Shown piece by piece: positions 1 to 5,541 of a stretch of DNA of 8,546 bases (its first letter is position 1; every line of letters begins with the position of its first letter). The stretch comes from UBA2233 sp002347965 [NCBI: Nitrospirae bacterium UBA2233]. GTDB lineage: Bacteria; UBA2233. The translations under genes were made by a program, and so were the position numbers. The notes beneath the pieces were generated by a model, which had not been told where the DNA came from, searched no databases, and worked only from the letters and a program-made list of their open reading frames with translations. The stretch spans positions 1 through 8,546 of the forward strand of contig DDYN01000003.1 in assembly GCA_002347965.1 (NCBI GenBank). The letters run 5' to 3'.

Positions 1-1
1 C

Positions 2-1486
2 CGTATTCATCTTGGCGTGGCGGACGTGGTAGGGTTGGCGCTCGAGAACAACCTCGGGCTTCAGGTGGGACGGTATGACCCAATGATCCAGAAGACCAGG
101 ATCTCGTTTGAAAAGGGAATCTTTGACCCGACCGCGTTTGGGCAGGCAAACTTCGACAACAACAAATTCCCGACCTCTACGACGATTGCCGGCACGAGGA
201 TGGAGACCCTAGGGGTAAGCGTAGGCTTAAGGCAGCGAATCCCCGTGGGCGGGCAGCTCGAGTTCCGGTTCGACAACACCCGAACGCTTACGAATGCGCC
301 CGTTTCATTCCTTAACCCAGAATACCGGGCGATAACTCGGCTTAGCCTTACTCAGCCTCTTTTAAAAGGTTTTGGCATTGATGTGACGCGCTCTCGGATC
401 ACGCTTGCGGAGATCCAGGCAGAGATCGAGGATTTAAACCTCAAGCAGCGCGCCATCCAGGTGGCCGAACAGACCGAAAAGGCCTATTGGGACTTGGTTT
501 TGGCCTACGCCCAGCTCGATGAGGCTAAAGAATCCAGGGAGCGGGCAAGGATGCTTTTGGAGGAAAACCGAAACAGGGTCCGTTTGGGACAGCTTCCAGA
601 AGTCGAGGTGGTCCAGGCCGAAGCCGAGGTGGCCGCAAGGGAGAGCAACATAATCGCGGCCAAAAAGCAGATCAAAGACATGGACGAGCAGCTCAAGATG
701 ATGCTTAACCTGCCTCCGGGCGCCGCGTTGTGGGAGAAATTGGTCTTCCCTGTGGACAAGCCAAGACTTATGGACGTTGACCTGTCGTTTCTTCGATCGG
801 TCCAGGTGGCGCTCGAGAAGCGGGTGGAGGTCGTTACGAACGAGCTAAACCTAAAGGGCGGCTACGTGGCCCGAAAGGTTGCAAAGAACGCGACATTGCC
901 CGCATTGAACCTCCAGGCGAGCTACTCCCTGCAGGGGCTCTCCGGCAACCAGCGGATGGGCGACGTCTTGGGGTTCGGCGGGTTAGGAGGCTTTCAGAAC
1001 TTGCCGCAGCGTTTTCAGGGAGGCTACAACCAAAGCTTGGACGTTCTAGGGAGCGCGGATTTTCCAGAATGGGTGGTTGGCCTTCAGTTTGAGTACCCCA
1101 TCGGGAACAGGGCCGCCAAGGCAGACTTGGCCCAGGCAGACTTACGAATCAAACAGTCGGTCGCCCAGCAGGCGCAAATCCAGCAGCAGGTGGCGACAGA
1201 GCTCAGAGAAATTATCCGAAGGGTAGAGAGCTCGAAAGACCAGGTCGAGGCGGCAACCGTATCGGTGGCCTTAAGCGAGCGGCGACTTGCCGAGGAAGAG
1301 CGAAAGCTACACTACGGCCTTTCTACGTCCTTCGATGTGTTGCAGATGCAAGAGCGTCTGATTGCCCAGAAATCCCAGCTATCCCAGGCTCAGAACCAGT
1401 ACATGCGCGCGCTCGTAGATTTCGACAAGGCCAAGGGAATCCTTCTCGGTTCCAGACTTTCAAAGCTTACAAGCCAGGAAAATTAG
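2..1486 (+). CDS. TolC-family outer membrane efflux channel (5'-truncated by window edge)
   Basis: This is an outer membrane factor of the TolC/OEP family, the trimeric barrel-and-tunnel that carries substrates of tripartite efflux pumps or type I secretion from the periplasm across the outer membrane. The frame is open from base 2 (reading RIHLG before the GTG at 17), and the first residues already belong to the conserved first OEP helix (ADVVGLALENNLGLQ). The start codon and signal peptide are therefore outside the window and the GTG at 17 is internal. Two OEP repeats are visible: the first has the strand motif FDPTAFG, then TQPLLKGFGIDVTR and a long amphipathic helix around EKAYWDLVLAYAQLDEAKE. 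The second has PEWVVGLQFEYPIGNRAAKADLAQA and a coiled stretch ending FDVLQMQERLIAQKSQLSQA. The end (VDFDKAKGILL) is normal for the family, so the 3' end is complete. No adaptor or pump gene follows, and partners, if clustered, would lie upstream. The substrate cannot be told. Confidence 0.93.
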   Translation, partial: RIHLGVADVVGLALENNLGLQVGRYDPMIQKTRISFEKGIFDPTAFGQANFDNNKFPTSTTIAGTRMETLGVSVGLRQRIPVGGQLEFRFDNTRTLTNAPVSFLNPEYRAITRLSLTQPLLKGFGIDVTRSRITLAEIQAEIEDLNLKQRAIQVAEQTEKAYWDLVLAYAQLDEAKESRERARMLLEENRNRVRLGQLPEVEVVQAEAEVAARESNIIAAKKQIKDMDEQLKMMLNLPPGAALWEKLVFPVDKPRLMDVDLSFLRSVQVALEKRVEVVTNELNLKGGYVARKVAKNATLPALNLQASYSLQGLSGNQRMGDVLGFGGLGGFQNLPQRFQGGYNQSLDVLGSADFPEWVVGLQFEYPIGNRAAKADLAQADLRIKQSVAQQAQIQQQVATELREIIRRVESSKDQVEAATVSVALSERRLAEEERKLHYGLSTSFDVLQMQERLIAQKSQLSQAQNQYMRALVDFDKAKGILLGSRLSKLTSQEN

Positions 1487-1513
1487 GGGCAATCGTCCGG
1501 AGGATAGGCAGGC

Positions 1514-1542
1514 TTGACGGCCTAAAAGAGCTTGTATATAAT
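1514..1542 (+). promoter_or_regulatory. Sigma-70-type promoter of the cysteine-rich peptide gene
   Basis: The -35 hexamer is TTGACG (1514-1519, 5 of 6 matches) and the -10 hexamer is TATAAT (1537-1542, 6 of 6), separated by the optimal 17 bases. The -35 hexamer is flanked by AGGC and GCCT (1510-1513, 1520-1523), a small dyad that could be an operator or chance. The predicted start near 1549 gives a leader of about 50 bases. It is the strongest promoter visible in the window and lies between the TolC stop and the small gene, so the small gene does not depend on readthrough. Confidence 0.8.
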
Positions 1543-1554
1543 AACATACATATA

Positions 1555-1572
1555 CATCTTCAACATCTTCAA
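1555..1572 (+). repeat. Two tandem 9-bp copies of CATCTTCAA in the 5' leader
   Basis: CATCTTCAA occurs twice in direct succession, 14 bases upstream of the ribosome binding site and inside the predicted leader of the cysteine-rich peptide gene. The tract is pyrimidine-rich and unstructured, which would keep the ribosome binding site open. It may be simple slippage with no function. Confidence 0.5.
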
Positions 1573-1598
1573 TCCACCATTTTTCAGGAGGTGCCTTG

Positions 1599-1832
1599 AT
1601 GAAAATTACGTTAAAAACCTTAGGGCTTGGCTTAGGCGCGGCTGTTCTTGCAGTTAGCCCCTTGGCCGCAATGCCCCAGTTCTGCCCTAACGCCAAGCCG
1701 GGTTGCAGCGGGACGTGCCATGGCGATGAAAACTTAGCAAAGTGCCCCCCTACTACTAAAAGTACGAGCCAGAAGCCATCGTCGAAGCTTTTAGAGGGCT
1801 TTACCGGGCTTGAGAGTCTTACCAAGAATTAA
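1599..1832 (+). CDS. Small secreted cysteine-rich peptide (77 aa), unknown function
   Basis: I do not recognise this family. The start is the ATG at 1599: AGGAGGT at 1586-1592 sits 6 bases upstream, an ideal spacing, and the overlapping TTG at 1596 would be too close. Residues 1-24 form a Sec signal peptide: a charged start (MKITLK), a hydrophobic core (LGLGLGAAVLAV) and a plausible cleavage after SPLAA. The mature peptide is about 53 residues with cysteines at 29, 36, 40 and 49 (spacing C-X6-C-X3-C-X8-C) clustered at its start, then a Ser/Thr/Lys/Pro-rich linker and a short C-terminal segment (KLLEGFTGLESL). Four close cysteines in a periplasmic or exported peptide suggest two disulfides or a metal site; this is inference. 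Its own strong promoter and a perfect terminator make it a monocistronic, probably abundant transcript, which supports a real gene despite its size. Confidence 0.82.
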   Translation: MKITLKTLGLGLGAAVLAVSPLAAMPQFCPNAKPGCSGTCHGDENLAKCPPTTKSTSQKPSSKLLEGFTGLESLTKN

Positions 1833-1850
1833 CCGTTTTCTTGGTTGTGC

Positions 1851-1881
1851 AAAAAAGCCCCGGTAGCCCCGGGGCTTTTTT
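1851..1881 (+). terminator. Strong intrinsic terminator after the cysteine-rich peptide gene
   Basis: GCCCCGG (1857-1863) pairs perfectly with CCGGGGC (1869-1875) around the loop TAGCC. A6 before the stem and T6 after it extend the stem to 13 bp and make it bidirectional in principle. It starts 18 bases after the TAA at 1830-1832 and faces the terminator of the leftward operon. Confidence 0.95.
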
Positions 1882-1915
1882 GTTTGTGTGTCGGCTTTGA
1901 GGGTGGCTGCCTAGC

Positions 1916-1952
1916 CTTGGAATCGTGGGGGTCGGCCCACGCGATTGGCAAG
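1916..1952. other. Imperfect inverted repeat between convergent terminators
   Basis: CTTG (1916-1919) pairs with CAAG (1949-1952), and AATCGTGGG (1921-1929) pairs with CCCACGCGATT (1936-1946) if a two-base CG bulge is allowed. There is no T-run on either side, so it is not an intrinsic terminator. It lies in the gap (1882-2003) between the facing terminators, where I see no gene. It could be a protein-binding site, an RNA hairpin or a remnant. Confidence 0.35.
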
Positions 1953-2003
1953 ATATTCGCCCGAGCAAACAATGAGCTTGTCAAACTTGTCCCGCGACAA
2001 AAG

Positions 2004-2028
2004 AAAAAAGCCCCTTGCCCGCCAGGGG
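2004..2028 (-). terminator. Intrinsic terminator of the leftward acyl-CoA dehydrogenase operon
   Basis: Read on the minus strand, CCCCT (2028-2024) and AGGGG (2015-2011) form a 5-bp GC stem with an 8-base loop, followed by C and then TTTTTT (2009-2004) and more T. It begins 37 bases after the stop codon of the proline-rich gene, the last gene of the leftward unit. Confidence 0.75.
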
Positions 2029-2064
2029 GTGGAAAAGTCTTGTTTCGTTTGTTCCCAGCTTTAA

Positions 2065-2544
2065 TCAAGGGCGGTAGCGAACGTCCGGGGGCCGGACACG
2101 AAGGGGTGGTATGCGAGGCGCTTGCACTGCGGGCGGCCTCATGGCGGGAGGATGGAACCTAGGTGAGGGCGTTCTCGATTTGGGGATGGGCTGCTCGTGT
2201 ATCACGGGCGGACGAACGGGCGTTTGCCGAAGACCCGGCCTTTGCGCCTTAGGAGTAGAAAGGGTTGGGGCGGTTGCCCCAGGGGGCGGTTGTGCGTGAG
2301 GCCTCGGTAGAGAAGGTGCCCTAAGTGCCGGAGGGGAGGGTTTTGGAGCATGCAAGCCGGGCGAAGGGACGCTTGGAGAGTGGGGTTGAGGAGCCGTAAC
2401 CCCTGGAAGAGCAGGGTGTGGGACGTTTATGGTTGGAGGCCTAGGCTGCGGGGCCCGGAGCGTTTGTGCCCCAAGAGTGCAGGGGGCAAGTAGGCCGCTC
2501 AAAAAAAGCATGGGCACCAAAGGCCCCGCCCTTCGAAGGTTCAT
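2065..2544 (-). CDS. Secreted basic proline-rich protein (159 aa), unknown function
   Basis: I do not recognise a family. The start chosen is the ATG at 2544-2542, which overlaps the TGA of the MEMO gene as ATGA, the usual arrangement for coupled translation. Longer versions of the frame would only run back into MEMO coding sequence. Residues 1-26 look like a Sec signal peptide (MNLRRAG, then a hydrophobic PLVPMLFLSGLLA stretch, cleavage likely after LGA). LAPC resembles a lipobox but has proline before the cysteine, which argues against a lipoprotein. From residue 31 to the end, 42 of 129 residues are proline, spaced as loose repeats of the type APxPxPP. There are only two acidic residues (Glu117, Asp154) but many Arg/His, so the chain is strongly basic and probably disordered or polyproline-helical. 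It could bind the cell wall, polyanions or the periplasmic face of an envelope complex (inference). A terminator follows. Confidence 0.7.
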   Translation of the reverse strand: MNLRRAGPLVPMLFLSGLLAPCTLGAQTLRAPQPRPPTINVPHPALPGVTAPQPHSPSVPSPGLHAPKPSPPALRAPSLPRPHAQPPPGATAPTLSTPKAQRPGLRQTPVRPPVIHEQPIPKSRTPSPRFHPPAMRPPAVQAPRIPPLRVRPPDVRYRP

Positions 2545-3356
2545 GTGAACACGACGCCCGCGTAGGCCACCACCTCTTCGGTGTTTTTCGTGGCATCTGC
2601 CGAGGTGGCGTAGGCCATGAGCGTCGCTTTGACCGGCCAGAACGCCTCGAGCGCAAACAAAAGGGCGGTGGTCGGGATAAACCCGCACATCGTAAGGTCG
2701 TTCGCCAAAACCGTATCGTAAAGCCCTTCTGCGTCCAGCCGGAGGATGGGCTCCAACGAGAGGGAATCCAGGCGTTTGGCCTCTTCCTCGCTCACGTAAT
2801 GGCTCATGTCCGAGCTCACCACAATCATCGCCCCTCCCTCGGCCTCTTTGAGCGTCTTGGCCAAGGCTTTCCCTAGCATTCTTAACTCGGGCTTGCTAAG
2901 GATAGAAAGGCAAAGCGCCACGATTTCGATTTTTGGATGGAAGTAGGCAAGAATGGGCAGCTCGACCTCCAAGGAGTGTTCTTTGAGATGGGCCGTGTCG
3001 TCAAGCTCGATCAGCGGGCACGCTTCGAGCAAAAGCCTCCTTAAGGGCTCCGAGCATAAAACGTCGCCAAAGGGCGTTTCCCAGGCATCGACGCTCGAGA
3101 GGGCAATGTTTTTCCCTAGGCCCGTGTGGTTTGGCCCAAGAAGGACGGCATGCTTGGGAATTCGGCAGACCCCGAGCGTTTGCAGGGCGACCCGGCCAGA
3201 GTAGGCATATCCGGCATGCGGAACGATCGCCCCTTTGGCCGGAACCGAACCTAAGCCCTCAAGACCCTGCAACGTCTCCTTAAAAAAGGCTTCCAGCTTG
3301 AGTGTCGATCCAGGATAGAACATCCCTGAAAACTGAGCCTTCCGGACCCTTGCCAC
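2541..3356 (-). CDS. MEMO-family protein (AmmeMemoRadiSam system protein B-like)
   Basis: This is a 271-residue protein of the MEMO family, structurally related to LigB-type non-haem iron dioxygenases. The human member binds metal and takes part in redox signalling or copper handling; the bacterial role is not established. Family landmarks are in order: RKAQFSGMFYPG near the start, VPHAGYAYSG (His47), LLGPNHTG (His77), EHSLEVELPIL (126-136), VSSDMSHY (Asp183, His186) and MCG (Cys224). His47, His77, Asp183 and Cys224 match the positions expected to line the metal pocket. The start is a GTG at 3356 with AGGGGA about 9 bases upstream; no ATG gives a better N-terminus, and the next Met (residue 12) would cut into the conserved GMFYP. 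It follows the acyl-CoA dehydrogenase by 59 bases without a terminator and overlaps the proline-rich gene by 4 bases. The AMMECR1 and radical-SAM partners that define the named system are not in this window. Confidence 0.93.
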   Translation of the reverse strand: MARVRKAQFSGMFYPGSTLKLEAFFKETLQGLEGLGSVPAKGAIVPHAGYAYSGRVALQTLGVCRIPKHAVLLGPNHTGLGKNIALSSVDAWETPFGDVLCSEPLRRLLLEACPLIELDDTAHLKEHSLEVELPILAYFHPKIEIVALCLSILSKPELRMLGKALAKTLKEAEGGAMIVVSSDMSHYVSEEEAKRLDSLSLEPILRLDAEGLYDTVLANDLTMCGFIPTTALLFALEAFWPVKATLMAYATSADATKNTEEVVAYAGVVFT

Positions 3357-3415
3357 GGCAGAATGTCCCCTAGTTCGCCCCCATTTTGAGCCGCTTGGTC
3401 GTTGTTTGCACGAAT

Positions 3416-5251
3416 TTAGGCAAAGCTTTCTTCGTGCATCTCCACCGCCGATAAGTCCTGCGATTGAATGCCCTGGAAAAGTGCCTCAACCTGCGGCAGG
3501 ACGTTGGTCGCAAAATAGCGCGCCGAGAGTAGCTTGCCCTGGTAGAAGGCGGCCTCTTTATCCTCGCCGACTTCGAGCGCCTTACCTGCAGACCTTGCTT
3601 CTTCAAGCTTTTTGGCTGCCACAGCAGCCTCCCACGTCAAAAGCCAAGCGCACACGACAGTCCCGAGCATCCTTGAGAATGGATGCGCGTAGCTCAACGG
3701 AACGACGAGCCTTCCTTCGGCGGAGGCCTGCATGAATATGAAGGCCGACTCCTCGATGCGGCCTAGCGCTTTGCGTACAGCCTTCGCAATCTCGCCCGTT
3801 GCAGGGGTTTCCTCGAGCTCGCCCAGGCTTTGCCCGATGTGTTCAAGGAACCCCCTGAAGTATGCGCCGGATTTCATCGCAAGCTTCCTTCCGACCAAAT
3901 CGAGCGCCTGGATGCCGTTCGTCCCCTCGTAGATCGGCGCGATTCTTGCGTCCCTCAAAAACTGCTCCGCGGGGTAATCCTGGGTATACCCGGCCCCGCC
4001 GTACACCTGGACCGCCATGTCGGCCACCTGGAAGCCGGCTTCAGAGGCGAACGCCTTGCATACAGGGGTTAGGATTTCAACCAGCCCCCGCCAAGACTCC
4101 CCTTCTTCTTCGTTCGCGGCCGTTTCCCACTTATCGAGGCAGAAGTACGTGAAGTACAGCAGCGCACGGATAGCCTCGGCGTGGGATTTCATCCAGATGA
4201 GCATCCGCCGGACGTCGGGGTGTTCGATGATCGGGGCGCGAGGGGCGGTCGGGTCTTTGAAGCGCTCGATCGAGGTCCCTTGAAGGCGTTCCTTGGCGTA
4301 CTGAAGCGCGTGAAGATAGGCGGCGGAAGCGCTGGCAACGCCCTGCATCCCGACGCCTAGCCTTGCGCCGTTCATCATCAAGAACATGATTTTCATGCCT
4401 TCGCGCTCGTTGCCCAAAAGTTCGGCGTAACACTCGTCGTTATCGCCAAAATTGATCAGACAGGTCGAGCTGCCGTGGATGCCGAGCTTTTCTTCGATCT
4501 TGCCTATTTCGAAGTCGTTTCGCCTGCCCAAGGTTCCGTCTTTATTGACGAGAAATTTGGGCACCAGGAACAGCGAAATGCCCTTCGTGCCGGCGGGATC
4601 GCCCTCGATCCTCGCGAGCACGGGATGGATGATGTTTTCTGTTAAATCTTGGTCTCCGCCCGAGATGAACACCTTCGTGCCCTTGATTCGGAACGTCCCG
4701 TCGGGCTGGCGGACGGCTTTGGTCGTGAGGGCCCCTACGTCCGACCCAGCCTGCGGCTCGGTCAAACACATCGTTCCGCCCCATTTGCCAGAAACCATAC
4801 CGGGAAGGTATTTGCTCTTCTGCTCCTCGGAGCCGAAGCCATCGATGAGATGGGCTGCGCCTTGGGTAAGGTCTGGGTAGCTAAGGAATGCGAAGTTGTG
4901 GGAAAACCACTCTCGCGCGGCGGCGCCCAAAATTCTCGGAAACCCCTGACCGCCTACCTCTTTGCTTATGTCCACGCTGTTCCAGGCACCCTCGCAGTAG
5001 GCCCTGTAGCACGCATGGAAAGCCTTGGGGATGTAGACCTGCCCGTTTTCCAGGCGGCAGCCCTCCTTGTCTCCTACGTTAAGCGTAGGGTAAATGACCT
5101 CTGTGGCCAGCTTTTGCGCCTCATCTAAGACCATCGAGGCGACATCTTCCGAAAACTCGGAGAACTTCGGATGAGAGAACAGGGACTGAACGTTCAAAAC
5201 CTCAAAGAGAAGGAAGCGTTGATCTCTTTCTTGGACGATGAAATTCGGCAT
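3416..5251 (-). CDS. Acyl-CoA dehydrogenase, long form with C-terminal extension (611 aa)
   Basis: This FAD-dependent enzyme of the acyl-CoA dehydrogenase superfamily introduces the alpha,beta double bond into an acyl-CoA in the cytoplasm and passes electrons to electron-transfer flavoprotein. The N-terminus (MPNFIVQERDQRFLLFE) is typical of the roughly 600-residue subgroup that includes the DmdC-like 3-methylthiopropanoyl-CoA dehydrogenases. Residues about 40-155 are the helical N-domain. CLTEPQAGSDVGA (162-174) is the FAD/substrate signature that begins the beta-domain. QVYGGAGYTQDYPAEQFLRD (415-434) and YEGTNGIQALDLVGRK (441-456) form the C-helical signature, with Glu442 in the catalytic-base position. 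Residues about 465-611 are the extra acyl-CoA dehydrogenase C-terminal domain. The start is ATG 5251 with GAGGAG 5 bases upstream. It is the first gene of a leftward operon with MEMO and the proline-rich protein. Substrate length cannot be told from sequence, and no other beta-oxidation gene is in the window. Confidence 0.95.
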   Translation of the reverse strand: MPNFIVQERDQRFLLFEVLNVQSLFSHPKFSEFSEDVASMVLDEAQKLATEVIYPTLNVGDKEGCRLENGQVYIPKAFHACYRAYCEGAWNSVDISKEVGGQGFPRILGAAAREWFSHNFAFLSYPDLTQGAAHLIDGFGSEEQKSKYLPGMVSGKWGGTMCLTEPQAGSDVGALTTKAVRQPDGTFRIKGTKVFISGGDQDLTENIIHPVLARIEGDPAGTKGISLFLVPKFLVNKDGTLGRRNDFEIGKIEEKLGIHGSSTCLINFGDNDECYAELLGNEREGMKIMFLMMNGARLGVGMQGVASASAAYLHALQYAKERLQGTSIERFKDPTAPRAPIIEHPDVRRMLIWMKSHAEAIRALLYFTYFCLDKWETAANEEEGESWRGLVEILTPVCKAFASEAGFQVADMAVQVYGGAGYTQDYPAEQFLRDARIAPIYEGTNGIQALDLVGRKLAMKSGAYFRGFLEHIGQSLGELEETPATGEIAKAVRKALGRIEESAFIFMQASAEGRLVVPLSYAHPFSRMLGTVVCAWLLTWEAAVAAKKLEEARSAGKALEVGEDKEAAFYQGKLLSARYFATNVLPQVEALFQGIQSQDLSAVEMHEESFA

Positions 5252-5307
5252 AATTGCTCCTCGCTAGGATCAAGGTAAACTATTCAATGTGCTAAAAAGT
5301 GTCTAGC

Positions 5308-5337
5308 AGTATACACGATATTCGGGCATCCTGGGAA
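5308..5337 (-). promoter_or_regulatory. Candidate promoter of the acyl-CoA dehydrogenase operon
   Basis: On the minus strand, TTCCCA (5337-5332, 4 of 6 to the -35 consensus) is followed after 18 bases by TATACT (5313-5308, 5 of 6 to the -10). Transcription would start near 5301, giving a 50-base leader before the ATG at 5251. The poor -35 suggests dependence on an activator. Confidence 0.5.
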
Positions 5338-5352
5338 GGGGTTTTTTGTTAT

Positions 5353-5366
5353 GGCCTTCCAAGGCC
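5353..5366. promoter_or_regulatory. Perfect dyad GGCCTT-CC-AAGGCC, candidate operator
   Basis: This is a perfect 6+6 bp inverted repeat with a 2-base centre in the divergent region between the dehydrogenase operon and the regulator gene. Its centre is about 58 bases upstream of the predicted dehydrogenase start site, a classic position for an activator. No T-run follows it on either strand (the T6 at 5342-5347 precedes it on the plus strand), so it is not a terminator. Fis-type helix-turn-helix dimers bind dyads, so the neighbouring regulator is the first candidate; this is inference. Confidence 0.4.
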
Positions 5367-5458
5367 GCATCTGCTGCTTAGCCACGGTGTCCGAGCAAAG
5401 AAGAAAGAATTAAAAGGCTCTATTATAAGCTGCAAGGAGGTGGTATTCTTAAACATTA

Positions 5459-5476
5459 GGTGCCTAGGGGGTGCCT
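5459..5476. repeat. Direct repeat GGTGCCT x2 at 11-bp spacing upstream of the regulator
   Basis: GGTGCCT occurs at 5459-5465 and 5470-5476, one helical turn apart on the same DNA face, about 65 bases before the regulator ATG. The phasing suggests tandem protein binding, possibly autoregulation of the regulator, but two 7-mers are weak evidence. Confidence 0.35.
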
Positions 5477-5541
5477 TTATCTAAATTTTAGGCGAAAATA
5501 CCGTGTCAACGACAGCAAAGAGGTAAACAAGAGATATATTT

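Noticed and set aside
17-19. GTG at 17 as the true start of the TolC-family gene
   Set aside because: The frame is open to the window edge, and there is no signal peptide or ribosome binding site; the protein would begin inside the first OEP helix.
1714-1722. CSGTCH in the small secreted peptide as a haem-c site
   Set aside because: Cytochrome c attachment is CXXCH; this has three residues between the cysteines, and the peptide has no other cytochrome features. The codon positions given are approximate.
4649-5128. 159-codon plus-strand frame antisense to the acyl-CoA dehydrogenase
   Set aside because: It is a shadow of a certain conserved coding sequence on the other strand. The same applies to the other long antisense frames at 2466-2876, 3406-3735, 3862-4152 and 4452-4880.
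5299-5484. 61-codon open frame in the divergent region
   Set aside because: It starts at a GTG with no ribosome binding site, overlaps the dehydrogenase promoter and the dyad, and has no recognisable product.
5252-5541. Sigma-54 promoter for either divergent gene
   Set aside because: I looked for the TGGCAC-N5-TTGC pattern on both strands and saw none, even though the neighbouring protein has an NtrC-like plan.
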